Below the pieces are notes generated by a model. The model ran no database searches. It worked only from the letters and a program-made list of their open reading frames with translations, and was not told where the DNA came from. Positions 15,935 to 24,403 of a stretch of DNA of 64,000 nucleotides are shown piece after piece (the first letter of the stretch is position 1; every line of letters starts with the position of its first letter). The position numbers were made by a program, and so were the translations under genes. This DNA comes from Bradyrhizobium zhengyangense. Its GTDB lineage: Bacteria > Pseudomonadota > Alphaproteobacteria > Rhizobiales > Xanthobacteraceae. Location of the stretch: the NCBI RefSeq assembly GCF_022012435.1, contig NZ_JAKLUA010000018.1, forward strand, positions 1 through 64,000, read 5' to 3'.

Positions 15935-17353
15935 CTACTCGTCCAGAATCCAGGTGTCTTTGGTGCCGCCGCCCTGGCTCGAATTCACCACGAGCGAGCC
16001 TTCCTTCAGCGCCACGCGCGTCAGACCGCCCGGCACGATCGTCGTGTTCTTGCTGCCGGTCAGCACGAACGGGCGAAGATCGACATGGCGCGGGGCAAGG
16101 CCTGACGCCGTACAGGTCGGGCAGGTCGAGAGCGCCAGCGTCGGCTGGGCGATAAAGCCTTCCGGCTCGCGCTTGAGCTTTTCGCGGAAGGCTTCGATCG
16201 TCGCCTTCGTCGCGGCAGGGCCGATCAGCATGCCGTAGCCGCCGGAGCCGTGCACTTCTTTCACGACGAGCTCACCGAGATGGTCGAGCACGTAAGCCAG
16301 ATCCTTCGGCTCGCGGCAGCGCCAGGTCTGCACGTTCTTCAGGATCGGCTCCTCGCCGAGATAGAATTTCACGATCTCCGGCATGTAGGAGTAAATCGCC
16401 TTGTCGTCGGCGATGCCGGTACCGACTGCGTTGGCGAGCGTGATGTTGCCGGCGGCGTAGGCCGACATCAGTCCGGGCACGCCCAGCGCCGAGTCGGGCC
16501 GGAAGGTCAGCGGATCAAGGAAGTCGTCGTCGACGCGGCGATAGATCACGTCGACCCGTTTCACTCCCTCTGTCGTCCGCATGAACACTTCGTTGTTCTT
16601 GACGATGAGGTCGCGGCCTTCGACGAGCTCGATGCCGAGCTTGTCGGCCAGGAAGGAGTGCTCGTAATAGGCCGAGTTGTAGACGCCAGGCGTGAGCAGG
16701 GCGACGGTCGGCTCGCCCGAGGCGCCATGCGGCGCGACCGAGCGGAGCGCCGAGAGCAGCTCGTCCGGATAGCGTTCGACCGGCGCCACCTTGTGGCGGG
16801 CGAACAGATCCGGAAACAGCCGCATCATGATCTCGCGGTTTTCCAGCATGTAGGACACGCCAGACGGCGTGCGCGCATTGTCCTCCAGCACGATGAAGTC
16901 TTCGGCATCGACCCTGATGATATCGATTCCGGCGATGTGCACATAGACGTCGTGCGGCACCTGCTGGCCGTTCATCTCAGGGCGAAAAACCGGGTTCTGG
17001 AAGATCAGATCCTCGGGCACGACCTCGGCGCGGAGGATGTCGCGGCCGTGATAGATGTCGCGCAGGAACATGTTCAGCGCCTTGACGCGCTGCTTCAGCC
17101 CCTTTTCCAGCACCGTCCATTCCTTGCCGGACATGATCCGCGGGATGACGTCAAAGGGGATCAGCCGCTCGGTGGATTCGGAATCGCCATAGACCGCGAA
17201 GGTAATGCCGATGCGGCGGAACAGGAGCTCGGCCTCCTGGCGGCGATATTCAAGCGCCTCGGGAGGCGTCTCCTTGAGCCAGCGTGCCAGCTCCTGATAG
17301 GCGGGGCGAAGGTCCCCGCCCGGAATATTCATTTCATCAAACGCGACTGCCAT
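15935..17353 (-). CDS. Circularly permuted type 2 ATP-grasp protein (DUF404/DUF407)
   Basis: A 472-residue predicted ATP-dependent carboxylate-amine ligase. Visible landmarks: FAVYGDSESTERLIPFDVIPRIM near residue 52, the DFIVLEDNARTPSGVSYMLENR block (metal/ATP-binding acidic cluster), TPGVYNSAYYEHSFLAD, GVKRVDVIYRRVDDDFLDP, the Gly-rich LVVKEVHGSGGYGMLIGP, and RPFVLTG near the C-terminus. First gene of the minus-strand Anbu operon; 279 nt of divergent upstream region separate it from the CinA-like gene. Expected to link an amino acid or peptide through an acyl-phosphate; substrate unknown. Confidence 0.92.
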   Translation of the reverse strand: MAVAFDEMNIPGGDLRPAYQELARWLKETPPEALEYRRQEAELLFRRIGITFAVYGDSESTERLIPFDVIPRIMSGKEWTVLEKGLKQRVKALNMFLRDIYHGRDILRAEVVPEDLIFQNPVFRPEMNGQQVPHDVYVHIAGIDIIRVDAEDFIVLEDNARTPSGVSYMLENREIMMRLFPDLFARHKVAPVERYPDELLSALRSVAPHGASGEPTVALLTPGVYNSAYYEHSFLADKLGIELVEGRDLIVKNNEVFMRTTEGVKRVDVIYRRVDDDFLDPLTFRPDSALGVPGLMSAYAAGNITLANAVGTGIADDKAIYSYMPEIVKFYLGEEPILKNVQTWRCREPKDLAYVLDHLGELVVKEVHGSGGYGMLIGPAATKATIEAFREKLKREPEGFIAQPTLALSTCPTCTASGLAPRHVDLRPFVLTGSKNTTIVPGGLTRVALKEGSLVVNSSQGGGTKDTWILDE

Positions 17354-17632
17354 AGATCCCGACTTGTCTCCCCAAGGCGTTGCGCCAATGGTCAGGCCGA
17401 AGAGGTCCTAGCGCAGACCGCAACGTCCTGTGGCCATGCGGCAAGAGTGCATGACTTTCATGTGGTAGCAAGGGGCGGGCCAGCGGGATAAGCATGGTGA
17501 GAGGGCATTTGCCTGACATGGCTGGCGGCCTGCCTGAAAAAATGGCCGAGGACTGCTTATTTCGGCAGCAAAAGCGCGTGACTTCAACGCGTTACCCCGG
17601 CAAATTCGGCGGGACAGTGAGGGACTTAAGGT

Positions 17633-18370
17633 ATGAGCGAGATCGTCACGGCGGGCATTTTGGTCATCGGGGATGAAATCCTGTCCGGCCGGACCAAGGA
17701 CAAGAACATTGGCTTCATCGCCGAGTACCTGACCAATATCGGCATCGACCTGAAGGAAGTCCGGGTCGTCTCCGACGACGAGGACGACATCGTCGCCGCG
17801 TTGAATGCACTGCGGCAACGCTACACCTATGTCTTCACCACCGGCGGCATCGGGCCGACCCATGATGACATCACCGCCGACAGCGTCGCCAAGGCGTTCG
17901 GGGTCGGCATCGACCACCATCCCGAAGTGGTCGCCCGCTTCCGCGAGCGCTGGAGCGAGCAGGACCTCAACGAGGCCCGCCTGCGTATGGCCCGCATCCC
18001 CGATGGTGCCGAGCTGATCCAGAGCGCGACCATCCTCGCGCCCGGCTTCAAGATCGGCAATGTCATCGTCATGGCCGGCGTGCCCTCGATCATGCAGGCG
18101 ATGATGGACATCGTCTCGCCCAAGCTGAAGTCAGGCGTCCGCATGCTCTCTGAATCGGTCCGCGCCAATGCGCGGGAAGGCGACATCGGCAGCCCCTTGA
18201 GGGCGATCGCCGCCGCTCATCCCGACACCATCATCGGCAGCTATCCCTTCATGGACGAGGACTCGAAGCCCAACACCAATCTGGTGGTGCGTTCGCGCGA
18301 CGCAGATAAGCTGGCCGCCGCAATGGCTGCGGTGAAGGAAATGCTGGCGGGATTGAACATCACCCGGTAG
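17633..18370 (+). CDS. CinA-like molybdopterin-binding domain protein
   Basis: A 245-residue protein consisting of a MoCF_biosynth (MoaB/CinA N-terminal) domain: AGILVIGDEILSGRTKDKN at the start, VSDDEDDIVAAL, then the family motif FTTGGIGPTHDDITADSVAKAFG. It lacks the C-terminal nicotinamide-nucleotide amidase domain of full CinA, as is usual for the short alphaproteobacterial form. CinA-type domains have been linked to ADP-ribose pyrophosphatase activity. ATG 17633; 32 nt upstream of the phosphoribosyltransferase gene, likely cotranscribed. Confidence 0.88.
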   Translation: MSEIVTAGILVIGDEILSGRTKDKNIGFIAEYLTNIGIDLKEVRVVSDDEDDIVAALNALRQRYTYVFTTGGIGPTHDDITADSVAKAFGVGIDHHPEVVARFRERWSEQDLNEARLRMARIPDGAELIQSATILAPGFKIGNVIVMAGVPSIMQAMMDIVSPKLKSGVRMLSESVRANAREGDIGSPLRAIAAAHPDTIIGSYPFMDEDSKPNTNLVVRSRDADKLAAAMAAVKEMLAGLNITR

Positions 18371-18402
18371 CAAATGCCGGCAGGCGAAAGCAGGAGACGA
18401 CG

Positions 18403-18930
18403 ATGGCTGGTGAAGCACCGGAACTGAGCGCGCAGGAACGGGCAGGCAGGCCCTTTCCGGTGTCGTGGGACCAGTTCCACCGGGATTGCCGGGCACTGAC
18501 CTGGCGGCTCAACGAGGTCGGGCCGTTCCACGCGGTGATCGCGATTACCCGCGGCGGTTTGGTGCCGGCTGCGATCGTGGCGCGCGAGCTGGGCGTGCGC
18601 GTGATCGACACGGTCTGCATCGCCAGCTACGACCACGACAAGCAGGGCGATCTCCAGGTCCTCAAGGGTATTTCAGAACAGGCGATGAAACTTGGTGGCG
18701 GCACCGGCAAGGGGCTGTTGATCGTCGACGACCTCGTCGACACCGGCAAGACCGGCAAGCTGGTGCGCGAGATGCTGCCGGATGCGCATTTCGCCACTGT
18801 TTACGCCAAGCCGAAGGGGCGTCCGCTGGTCGACACCTTCATCACGGAAGTCTCGCAGGACACCTGGATCTTCTTCCCCTGGGATACCGCGCTCTCCTAC
18901 CATCCGCCGCTCCGTGACGGCGCTGCGTGA
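18403..18930 (+). CDS. gpt: Xanthine phosphoribosyltransferase
   Basis: A 175-residue type I phosphoribosyltransferase that salvages xanthine or guanine to the nucleotide with PRPP. The PRPP-binding motif is LLIVDDLVDTGKTGKL, the pyrophosphate loop lies in ITRGGLVPAAIVARELG, and the C-terminal WIFFPWDTALSY provides the base-stacking Trp typical of Gpt. An AGGAGACGACG ribosome site precedes ATG 18403. Probably an operon with the CinA-like gene. Confidence 0.92.
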   Translation: MAGEAPELSAQERAGRPFPVSWDQFHRDCRALTWRLNEVGPFHAVIAITRGGLVPAAIVARELGVRVIDTVCIASYDHDKQGDLQVLKGISEQAMKLGGGTGKGLLIVDDLVDTGKTGKLVREMLPDAHFATVYAKPKGRPLVDTFITEVSQDTWIFFPWDTALSYHPPLRDGAA

Positions 18931-18941
18931 CCTTTCTTCAC

Positions 18942-18990
18942 CTCGCCCCGCTTGCGGGGAGAGGTCGCGCCGAAGGCGCGGGTGAGGGGG
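18942..18990. repeat. Short intergenic repeat, CTCGCCCCGC...GGTGAGGGGG type
   Basis: Begins CCTCGCCCCGCTTGCGGGGA, with an internal hairpin (CCCCGCTTGCGGGG), then GCGCCGAAGGCGC (second hairpin) and ends GGTGAGGGGGA. This is a widespread proteobacterial intergenic palindrome; it follows gpt and may end its transcript. Confidence 0.65.
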
Positions 18991-19107
18991 ACTCTCCGCG
19001 AGTCCAATTCTCACCGACCTTGCGGAGGCGCCATCTTATCCCGACCTTCTCAGCGCGAGCGAAAGCTCGTCGCGGCCTCGCGAGCGGGGAAAAGGAGAAG
19101 AGCCACC

Positions 19108-19725
19108 ATGCCCCTGCAAAACCGCGTCACGCCGACTGGCGAGATCATCGCAACGCCACATCGCGGGATGTTCACCGGCAATCGCGGCATCATCCACGAT
19201 CCCGCGACCAAGACGCTGCTGAGGAAGCGCTGGTCGTCGCCGGCCTGGCTCACCTGTACCTGCGAATTCCGCGGCCGCCGCCGCGAGGTGATGGCGCAGC
19301 GAAGCTGGACCGAGCTGTTCTTCCTCGATGAAGCCACCGCGCTCGCCGCCGGGCATCGCCCTTGCTTCTATTGCCGACGAGACGATGCCAATCGCTTCCG
19401 CGCCGCGTGGGAGAAGGGCAATCGCGTGCACGATGTCCGCATGCACGACATCGACACGGTGCTGCACCAGGAGCGGCTCGATCACGGCAAGAAGCGACTG
19501 CACGCGCTTCTGGTGCCGCTCGACCAATTGCCCGACGGCGCGATGGTTCAGCACGGCGAGGCAAGCTTCTTAGTGACGCAGGGCAGGGCGCTGCTGTGGT
19601 CGCCGGCGGGATATGCCGCGGCGGAGCAGCTCCCAGGCGAGGCAACGCTGCTCACGCCGCCCTCGACACTCCGCACGCTGAACGCCGGCTATCGGCCGGT
19701 GCTGCACCCCTCAGCGCAGCCCTAG
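19108..19725 (+). CDS. Uncharacterised protein with possible Cys4 zinc site
   Basis: A 205-residue soluble protein of no recognised function. Cys50 and Cys52 (WLTCTCEFRGRR) and Cys86 and Cys89 (GHRPCFYCRRDDANRFR) could form a zinc site; several conserved-looking Arg/Trp residues surround it. ATG 19108 is chosen because of AAGGAGAAG at 19092-19100; the longer frame to 18952 runs through a repeat. Stands alone between gpt and the convergent MetE-like gene. The CFYC-RRDDANRFR motif might indicate nucleic-acid binding, but this is speculative. Confidence 0.75.
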   Translation: MPLQNRVTPTGEIIATPHRGMFTGNRGIIHDPATKTLLRKRWSSPAWLTCTCEFRGRRREVMAQRSWTELFFLDEATALAAGHRPCFYCRRDDANRFRAAWEKGNRVHDVRMHDIDTVLHQERLDHGKKRLHALLVPLDQLPDGAMVQHGEASFLVTQGRALLWSPAGYAAAEQLPGEATLLTPPSTLRTLNAGYRPVLHPSAQP

Positions 19726-19741
19726 CGCCGAATCCTTGCCA

Positions 19742-20764
19742 TCACCCCAGCTTTTCGCGCGCCAGCGCGGCGCCGGCACCGAGCGCCATCAGCTTGGCTT
19801 CGGCGATCTCGCGCCGCATCGGTGCCATGCCGCAATTGGTGGTGGCGATGATGTTGCTCTTGGGCACGAATTTCGAGACAGCGTCGATCACCTGCACGAC
19901 ATCCTCGGCGGTCTCGACCGTGTCGCTGGCGACGTCGATGACGCCGGCCTGCACGATCTTGTTCTTCAACAGCGCGAGCAGATCGAGCGGGACCTTGGAA
20001 TTGCGGCACTCGATCGCGACCTGCTGGATCGGGCTGGCATCGATTGCCGGAAAAATCTGCTCGTACTGCCGCCATTGCGTGCCGAGCGTCTCCTTCCAGT
20101 CGGTGTTTGCCTTGATGCCGTAGCCGTAGCAGATGTGCACGGCGGTGGTGCAGGTGAGACCTTGCGCGGCGCGCTCCAGCGCCTTGATGCCCCAGTCGTT
20201 GACCTCGTCCATGTAGACGTTGAAGGCGGGCTCGTCGAACTGCACGAGATTGACGCCGTCGGCTTGCAGCGCCTTGGCTTCCTCGTTCAGCAGCTCGGCG
20301 AAGGCGAAGGCCATCTTGACGCGGTCGCCATAGTAACGGTCCGCAATGGTGTCGATGATCGTCATCGGGCCGGGCAGGGTGAATTTCAGCTTCTTTTTCG
20401 TGTGCGTGCGCGCTACGCGTGCCTCGAAGGCATGGACACGGTCCTTGAGCCGGAGCGGGGCGACGACCTGCGGCACCATTGCCTTGTAGCGATCCTTGCG
20501 GATGCCCATCTCGACCTTGTGGGCGAAGTCGATGCCTTCGATCTTCTCGAGAAAGCCGTGCACGAAGTGCTGCCGGGCCTGCTCGCCCTCGGTGACGATG
20601 TCGATGCCGGCGTCCTCCTGGATTTTGAGCCAGATCAGTGTCGCGTCGCGCTTGGCGCGGAGCAGCTCGTCGCCTTCAGACTTCCAGGGCGCCCAGAGCA
20701 TATTGGGCTCGGCGAGCCATTCCGGCTTCGGCAAGGAGCCGGCGATCGTGGTTGGAAACAGCAT
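19742..20764 (-). CDS. MetE-like methionine synthase (cobalamin-independent, C-terminal domain type)
   Basis: A 340-residue protein equivalent to the catalytic C-terminal half of MetE; start TTIAGSLPKPEWL, then IVTEGEQARQHFVHGFLEKI, FTLPGPMTIIDTIADRYYGD and VQFDEPAFNVYMDE. Zinc-site candidates are His in CTTAVHICYGYG (HxC), Glu in QQVAIECRN and Cys in IIATTNCGMAP, matching the His-Cys-Glu-Cys set. Lacks the N-terminal half, so the methyl donor may differ from that of full-length MetE. ATG 20764 has GGGAGGG seven bases upstream; the frame to 20806 is rejected. Divergent from the GST gene. Confidence 0.87.
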   Translation of the reverse strand: MLFPTTIAGSLPKPEWLAEPNMLWAPWKSEGDELLRAKRDATLIWLKIQEDAGIDIVTEGEQARQHFVHGFLEKIEGIDFAHKVEMGIRKDRYKAMVPQVVAPLRLKDRVHAFEARVARTHTKKKLKFTLPGPMTIIDTIADRYYGDRVKMAFAFAELLNEEAKALQADGVNLVQFDEPAFNVYMDEVNDWGIKALERAAQGLTCTTAVHICYGYGIKANTDWKETLGTQWRQYEQIFPAIDASPIQQVAIECRNSKVPLDLLALLKNKIVQAGVIDVASDTVETAEDVVQVIDAVSKFVPKSNIIATTNCGMAPMRREIAEAKLMALGAGAALAREKLG

Positions 20765-20896
20765 GGCGGCCCTCCCGGCAGGTTGTGTTGCGCCCCTTCC
20801 TGCCATGTCCTAACGTCAAGGTACAGAACAACAAAAGTCGCCCTCTATTCCGGCGGTGATGACAGGCAAGGCCCAAGGAAAGGCCAGAGGACAGTC

Positions 20897-21598
20897 ATGA
20901 TCGACCTCCATTACGCGCCGACGCCGAACGGCTGGAAAATCTCGATCATGCTGGAGGAGCTCGGGCTTCCCTATCGAGTGAAGCCCGTCAACATCCGCGC
21001 CGGCGAGCAGTTCAACCCTGAATTCCTGGCGATCTCGCCCAACAACCGCATTCCCGCGATCGTCGATCACGAGCCTGCCGATGGCGGCGGCCCGTTTTCG
21101 GTGTTCGAGACCGGCGCGATCCTGATTTATCTGGCGGAGAAGACCGGCCGCTTTCTGCCCAGCGACCTGCGCGGCCGCTCCACCACCATCCAGTGGGTGA
21201 TGTGGCAGATGGCTGGGCTCGGTCCAATGCTCGGTCAGCACGGCCATTTCGCGCTCTATGCAGCGGAGAAAATTCCTTATGCGATCGAGCGCTATCGCGA
21301 CGAAGCCGCGCGGCTCTATGGCGTGCTCGACCGCCAGCTCGCCAAGACCGGCGCCTATGTCGCCGGCGACTATTCCATTGCCGACATCGCCTGCTTCCCC
21401 TGGAGCATGACCCACAAGGCGCAGGGTTTTACGCTCGACGACTATCCGAACGTGAAGCGCTGGTACGCCGAGGTCCGCGCCCGGCCGCAGGTGCAGGCGG
21501 GGCTCGCGATCGGAAAATTCGTGAAAGAGCCGTTCGACGAGGAATCACGCAAGATCATGTTTGGCCAGCGTGCGAAGGAACTGTTGGGAAGGAAATAG
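20897..21598 (+). CDS. Glutathione S-transferase family protein (YghU/YfcG-like)
   Basis: A 233-residue GST. Thioredoxin-like domain with MIDLHYAPTPNGWKISIMLEELGLPY (Asn/Thr rather than Ser/Tyr at the active-site position, as in nu-class disulfide-bond reductases), NNRIPAIVDHE and the glutathione-binding VFETGAILIYLAEK; helical domain with the N-capping motif YSIADIACFPW. Such enzymes reduce disulfides or conjugate glutathione in the cytosol. Followed, after a repeat, by a DsbA-like isomerase and a quinone reductase. Confidence 0.92.
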   Translation: MIDLHYAPTPNGWKISIMLEELGLPYRVKPVNIRAGEQFNPEFLAISPNNRIPAIVDHEPADGGGPFSVFETGAILIYLAEKTGRFLPSDLRGRSTTIQWVMWQMAGLGPMLGQHGHFALYAAEKIPYAIERYRDEAARLYGVLDRQLAKTGAYVAGDYSIADIACFPWSMTHKAQGFTLDDYPNVKRWYAEVRARPQVQAGLAIGKFVKEPFDEESRKIMFGQRAKELLGRK

Positions 21599-21614
21599 AC
21601 CTCCGCTCTCGCCT

Positions 21615-21700
21615 CGTCATTGCGAGCGCAGCGAAGCAATCCAGAATCTTTCGGCGGAGGGACTCTGGATTGCTTCGTCGCTTCGCTCCTCGCAATGACG
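21615..21700. repeat. Intergenic palindromic repeat, family C
   Basis: Long inverted repeat with outer arms CGTCATTGCGAGCG and CGCAATGACG and inner arms GAAGCAATCCAGA / TCTGGATTGCTTC. A widespread rhizobial and proteobacterial intergenic element lying between the GST and isomerase genes. Confidence 0.8.
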
Positions 21701-21737
21701 GGGAGAGAGCGGGACAAGATACATAAGGAAAAACACC

Positions 21738-22346
21738 ATGATCGAATTCTTCTTTGACTGCTCCAGCCCCTGGACCTATCTCGCCTTCCACAACATCCAG
21801 CCGCTGGCGAAAGAGGTCGGCGCCGAGATCATCTGGCGGCCGATCCTGGTCGGTGGCATCTTCAACACGGTCAATCCGAGCGTCTACGCGCAGCGCGAGA
21901 AGCCGGTGCCGTTGAAGGCGCGCTACATGAAGAAGGACCTTGCCGACTGGGCGCGCTCGGCAGGGCTTGCGATCAAGATGCCGCCGACGGTGTTCCCGGT
22001 GAACAGCGTCAAGGCGATGCGCGGCTGCATCTGGCTCGGCAACGAGATGGTGCCGTTCGCAACATCAGTATTCGAGGCCTATTGGGGCGGCGACAAGGAC
22101 ATCTCGCAGGATGCGGTGCTGGCCGAAATCTGCAAGAAGGTCGGCATCGACGAGCAGAAATTCTTCGCCGGCATTTCCGAGCAGGCGATCAAGGACCAGC
22201 TCAAGGCCAACACGGAAGAGGTCGTTGCCCGCGGCGGCTTCGGCTCGCCGACGATCTTCGTGAACAAGACCGACATGTATTTTGGCAATGACCGGTTGCC
22301 GCTGATCCGCGAGGCGCTGCTGCGCAGCAAGGCGAGCGCGGCCTGA
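21738..22346 (+). CDS. 2-hydroxychromene-2-carboxylate isomerase / DsbA-family oxidoreductase
   Basis: A 202-residue thioredoxin-fold (DsbA-like, kappa-GST-like) protein. It starts MIEFFFDCSSPWTYLAF, with Ser at the glutathione-activating position, and has the cis-Pro region GGFGSPTIFVNKTDMYFGNDRL. Family members isomerise 2-hydroxychromene-2-carboxylate in naphthalene catabolism or act as glutathione-dependent enzymes. AAGGAAAAACACC precedes ATG 21738. The stop overlaps the next start (TGATG at 22344-22348). Confidence 0.88.
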   Translation: MIEFFFDCSSPWTYLAFHNIQPLAKEVGAEIIWRPILVGGIFNTVNPSVYAQREKPVPLKARYMKKDLADWARSAGLAIKMPPTVFPVNSVKAMRGCIWLGNEMVPFATSVFEAYWGGDKDISQDAVLAEICKKVGIDEQKFFAGISEQAIKDQLKANTEEVVARGGFGSPTIFVNKTDMYFGNDRLPLIREALLRSKASAA

Positions 22347-23323
22347 TGGTGCGGGCTGTCGTCTGCCGCGCACTCGGCGCGCCCGAGACCTTGCGGCTGG
22401 AAGAGTTTCCCTCGCGCGCTCTGGAGCCGGGCGAGGTGCGGATCGCCATCCGTGCTGCCGGATTGAATTTCCCTGATGTGCTGATGGCGGCCGGCGAGTA
22501 TCAGCTCAAGCCCGAGCTGCCGTTCACGCCCGGCATGGAAGCCGCCGGCGATGTGATCGAAGTTGGCGCGGAGGCGAAGGGTGTTTCGGTCGGCGACAAG
22601 GTCATCGTGAAGATGCGCCACGGTGCGTTCACGGATGAAGCGGTGGTGATGCCCTCGCAGCTGACGCCGATGCCGTCGACCTTCGATTATGCGGAAGCCG
22701 CGACCTATCTCGCGGGCCATGGCACCGCCTATCACGCCCTGATCGATCGCGGCCGGGTCGAACCAGGCGAGGTGCTGCTGGTGCACGGTGCGGGCGGCGG
22801 CGTCGGCCTTGCCGCCGTCGAGATCGGCAAGATGCTGGGCGCCACCGTCATCGCAACCGCCTCCAGCGATGAGAAGCTTGCGATTGCGAAATCACGCGGC
22901 GCCGATCATCTCGTCCGCTACGACCGCGAACCGTTTCGCGATGCCGTCAAGCGCATCACCGACGGTCGCGGCGCCGACGTCGTGTTCGATCCTGTCGGCG
23001 GGCAGGTGTTCGAGGACTCGATGCGCTGCATCGCCTGGGGCGCGCGGCTCCTGGTGATCGGCTTCACCGGAGGCATCGGCTCGGCCAAGACCAATCTTCT
23101 GCTGATCAAGGGCGCCAGCGTGCTCGGCGTGCGCGCGGGCGAGGCGGTGCGGAAAAATCCCGCGCTCGGCGAAATCAGGCTGAAGGCGCTGCTGCAATGG
23201 GCAGAGGAGGGCAAGCTGCGCCCCAACATCTCGCACCGGCTGCCGCTGGAGGACTGTGCCAAGGCGATGCGGCTGTTGCTCGATCGCAAGGCGATCGGGC
23301 GCGTGGCGCTGGTGATGCAATGA
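22346..23323 (+). CDS. NADPH:quinone oxidoreductase, zinc-free MDR family
   Basis: A 325-residue medium-chain reductase with N-terminal GroES-like fold (AIRAAGLNFPDVLMAAGEYQ, PFTPGMEAAGDVIEVG) and a Rossmann domain with VHGAGGGVGLAAVEIGKMLG. Cys/His zinc ligands of alcohol dehydrogenases are absent, as in QOR-type quinone or enone reductases. Overlaps the isomerase stop by one base, so the two are coupled; with the GST upstream this suggests handling of electrophilic or aromatic compounds. Confidence 0.92.
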   Translation: MVRAVVCRALGAPETLRLEEFPSRALEPGEVRIAIRAAGLNFPDVLMAAGEYQLKPELPFTPGMEAAGDVIEVGAEAKGVSVGDKVIVKMRHGAFTDEAVVMPSQLTPMPSTFDYAEAATYLAGHGTAYHALIDRGRVEPGEVLLVHGAGGGVGLAAVEIGKMLGATVIATASSDEKLAIAKSRGADHLVRYDREPFRDAVKRITDGRGADVVFDPVGGQVFEDSMRCIAWGARLLVIGFTGGIGSAKTNLLLIKGASVLGVRAGEAVRKNPALGEIRLKALLQWAEEGKLRPNISHRLPLEDCAKAMRLLLDRKAIGRVALVMQ

Positions 23324-23330
23324 AGGTAAC

Positions 23331-23420
23331 GTAGGGTGGGCAAAGCGAAGCGTGCCCACGATCTGTATCCATCACGCAAAGATCGTGGGCGCGGCGCAAG
23401 GGCGCCTTTGCGACCCTACA
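23331..23420. repeat. Intergenic palindromic repeat, family A copy 2
   Basis: Left arm GTAGGGTGGGCAAAGCG...CGTGCCCACGATC, right arm degenerate (GATCGTGGGCGCGGCGCAAG...GCGACCCTAC). Lies between the convergent quinone-reductase and crotonase genes. Confidence 0.8.
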
Positions 23421-23426
23421 AGAGCA

Positions 23427-24317
23427 TCACTTGTATTCCCGCTCCGTCCACCACGGGAAATAGTCCGGCATATCGATCGACACCTTGTTCTTGAATTGCG
23501 CCGGCCTCTTCTCAAGGAACGACACCACGCCTTCTTTCACATCCTCCGAGCGGCCGCGGGCATAGATGCCGCGGCTGTCGACCTTATGCGCTTCCATGGG
23601 ATCGTCCGCGCCCATCATGCGCCACATCATTTGGCGGATCAGCGCCACCGACACTGGCGCGGTCTTGGCACAAAATTCCTTGGCGAGCGCGCGGGCTGTC
23701 GGCAGCAGATCATCCGGCGCCACGACCTTGCTGACGAGGCGGCCGGCAAGCGCCTCCTGCGCCGGGAAGACGCGGCCCGAGTAACACCATTCCAGCGCCT
23801 GCGAGATGCCGACGATGCGCGGCAGGAACCAGCTCGAGGCCGCCTCCGGCACGATGCCGCGCTGGGAGAACACGAAGCCGAACCGCGCGGCCTCCGAGGC
23901 TATGCGGATGTCCATCGCAAGCTGCATGGTGACGCCGATGCCGACAGCGGGACCGTTCACCGCGGCGATGACGGGCTTCAGGCATCTGAAGATGCGCAAG
24001 GTGACCTGACCGCCGCCGTCGCGCACCTGCGGATCGCTGTAATCGACCTTGCCGTCGGCAAAGCGCTTGACCGGCCCGCGCCGCGCGTCGCGATCGAAGG
24101 TGTCAGCGCCCGAGGAGAGATCCGCGCCTGCGCAAAAGCCGCGGCCGGCGCCAGTGACGATGATGGCGCGGACATTGTCGTCCTTGTCGGCGGCGTCGAA
24201 CGCGTCGATCAGCTCGGCCTGCATTTGCGCGTTAAAGGCGTTGAGCTTGTCGGGCCGGTTCAGCGTGATGGTGAGGATCTGCTCGGCGACCTCGTACTTG
24301 ATCGTCTCATACGCCAT
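23427..24317 (-). CDS. Enoyl-CoA hydratase/isomerase family protein (crotonase)
   Basis: A 296-residue crotonase. Oxyanion-hole segments are AIIVTGAGRGFCAGADLSSG and AAVNGPAVGIGVTMQLAMDI; FVFSQRGIVPEAASSWFLPRIVG carries the position of a catalytic Glu. About 30 extra residues lie between the first oxyanion loop and the second (DTFDRDARRGPVKRFADGKV...), longer than in typical fatty-acid hydratases, so the substrate may be unusual. ATG 24317 with an AAGGAAGG ribosome site. Last gene after the amidase on the minus strand, 86 nt apart. Confidence 0.9.
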   Translation of the reverse strand: MAYETIKYEVAEQILTITLNRPDKLNAFNAQMQAELIDAFDAADKDDNVRAIIVTGAGRGFCAGADLSSGADTFDRDARRGPVKRFADGKVDYSDPQVRDGGGQVTLRIFRCLKPVIAAVNGPAVGIGVTMQLAMDIRIASEAARFGFVFSQRGIVPEAASSWFLPRIVGISQALEWCYSGRVFPAQEALAGRLVSKVVAPDDLLPTARALAKEFCAKTAPVSVALIRQMMWRMMGADDPMEAHKVDSRGIYARGRSEDVKEGVVSFLEKRPAQFKNKVSIDMPDYFPWWTEREYK

Positions 24318-24403
24318 GGCGTGGTTTCCTTCCTTGTCTTGAATGCGGTCTCGATGAGACGAGACGCACGCTCGCCGCTGTCCGTCTTGCGCGGACTGGG
24401 CAT

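Noticed and set aside
19736..20896. Upstream extension of the GST frame to about 620 residues
   Set aside because: It is the antisense of the MetE-like gene; the GST domain starts cleanly at 20897.
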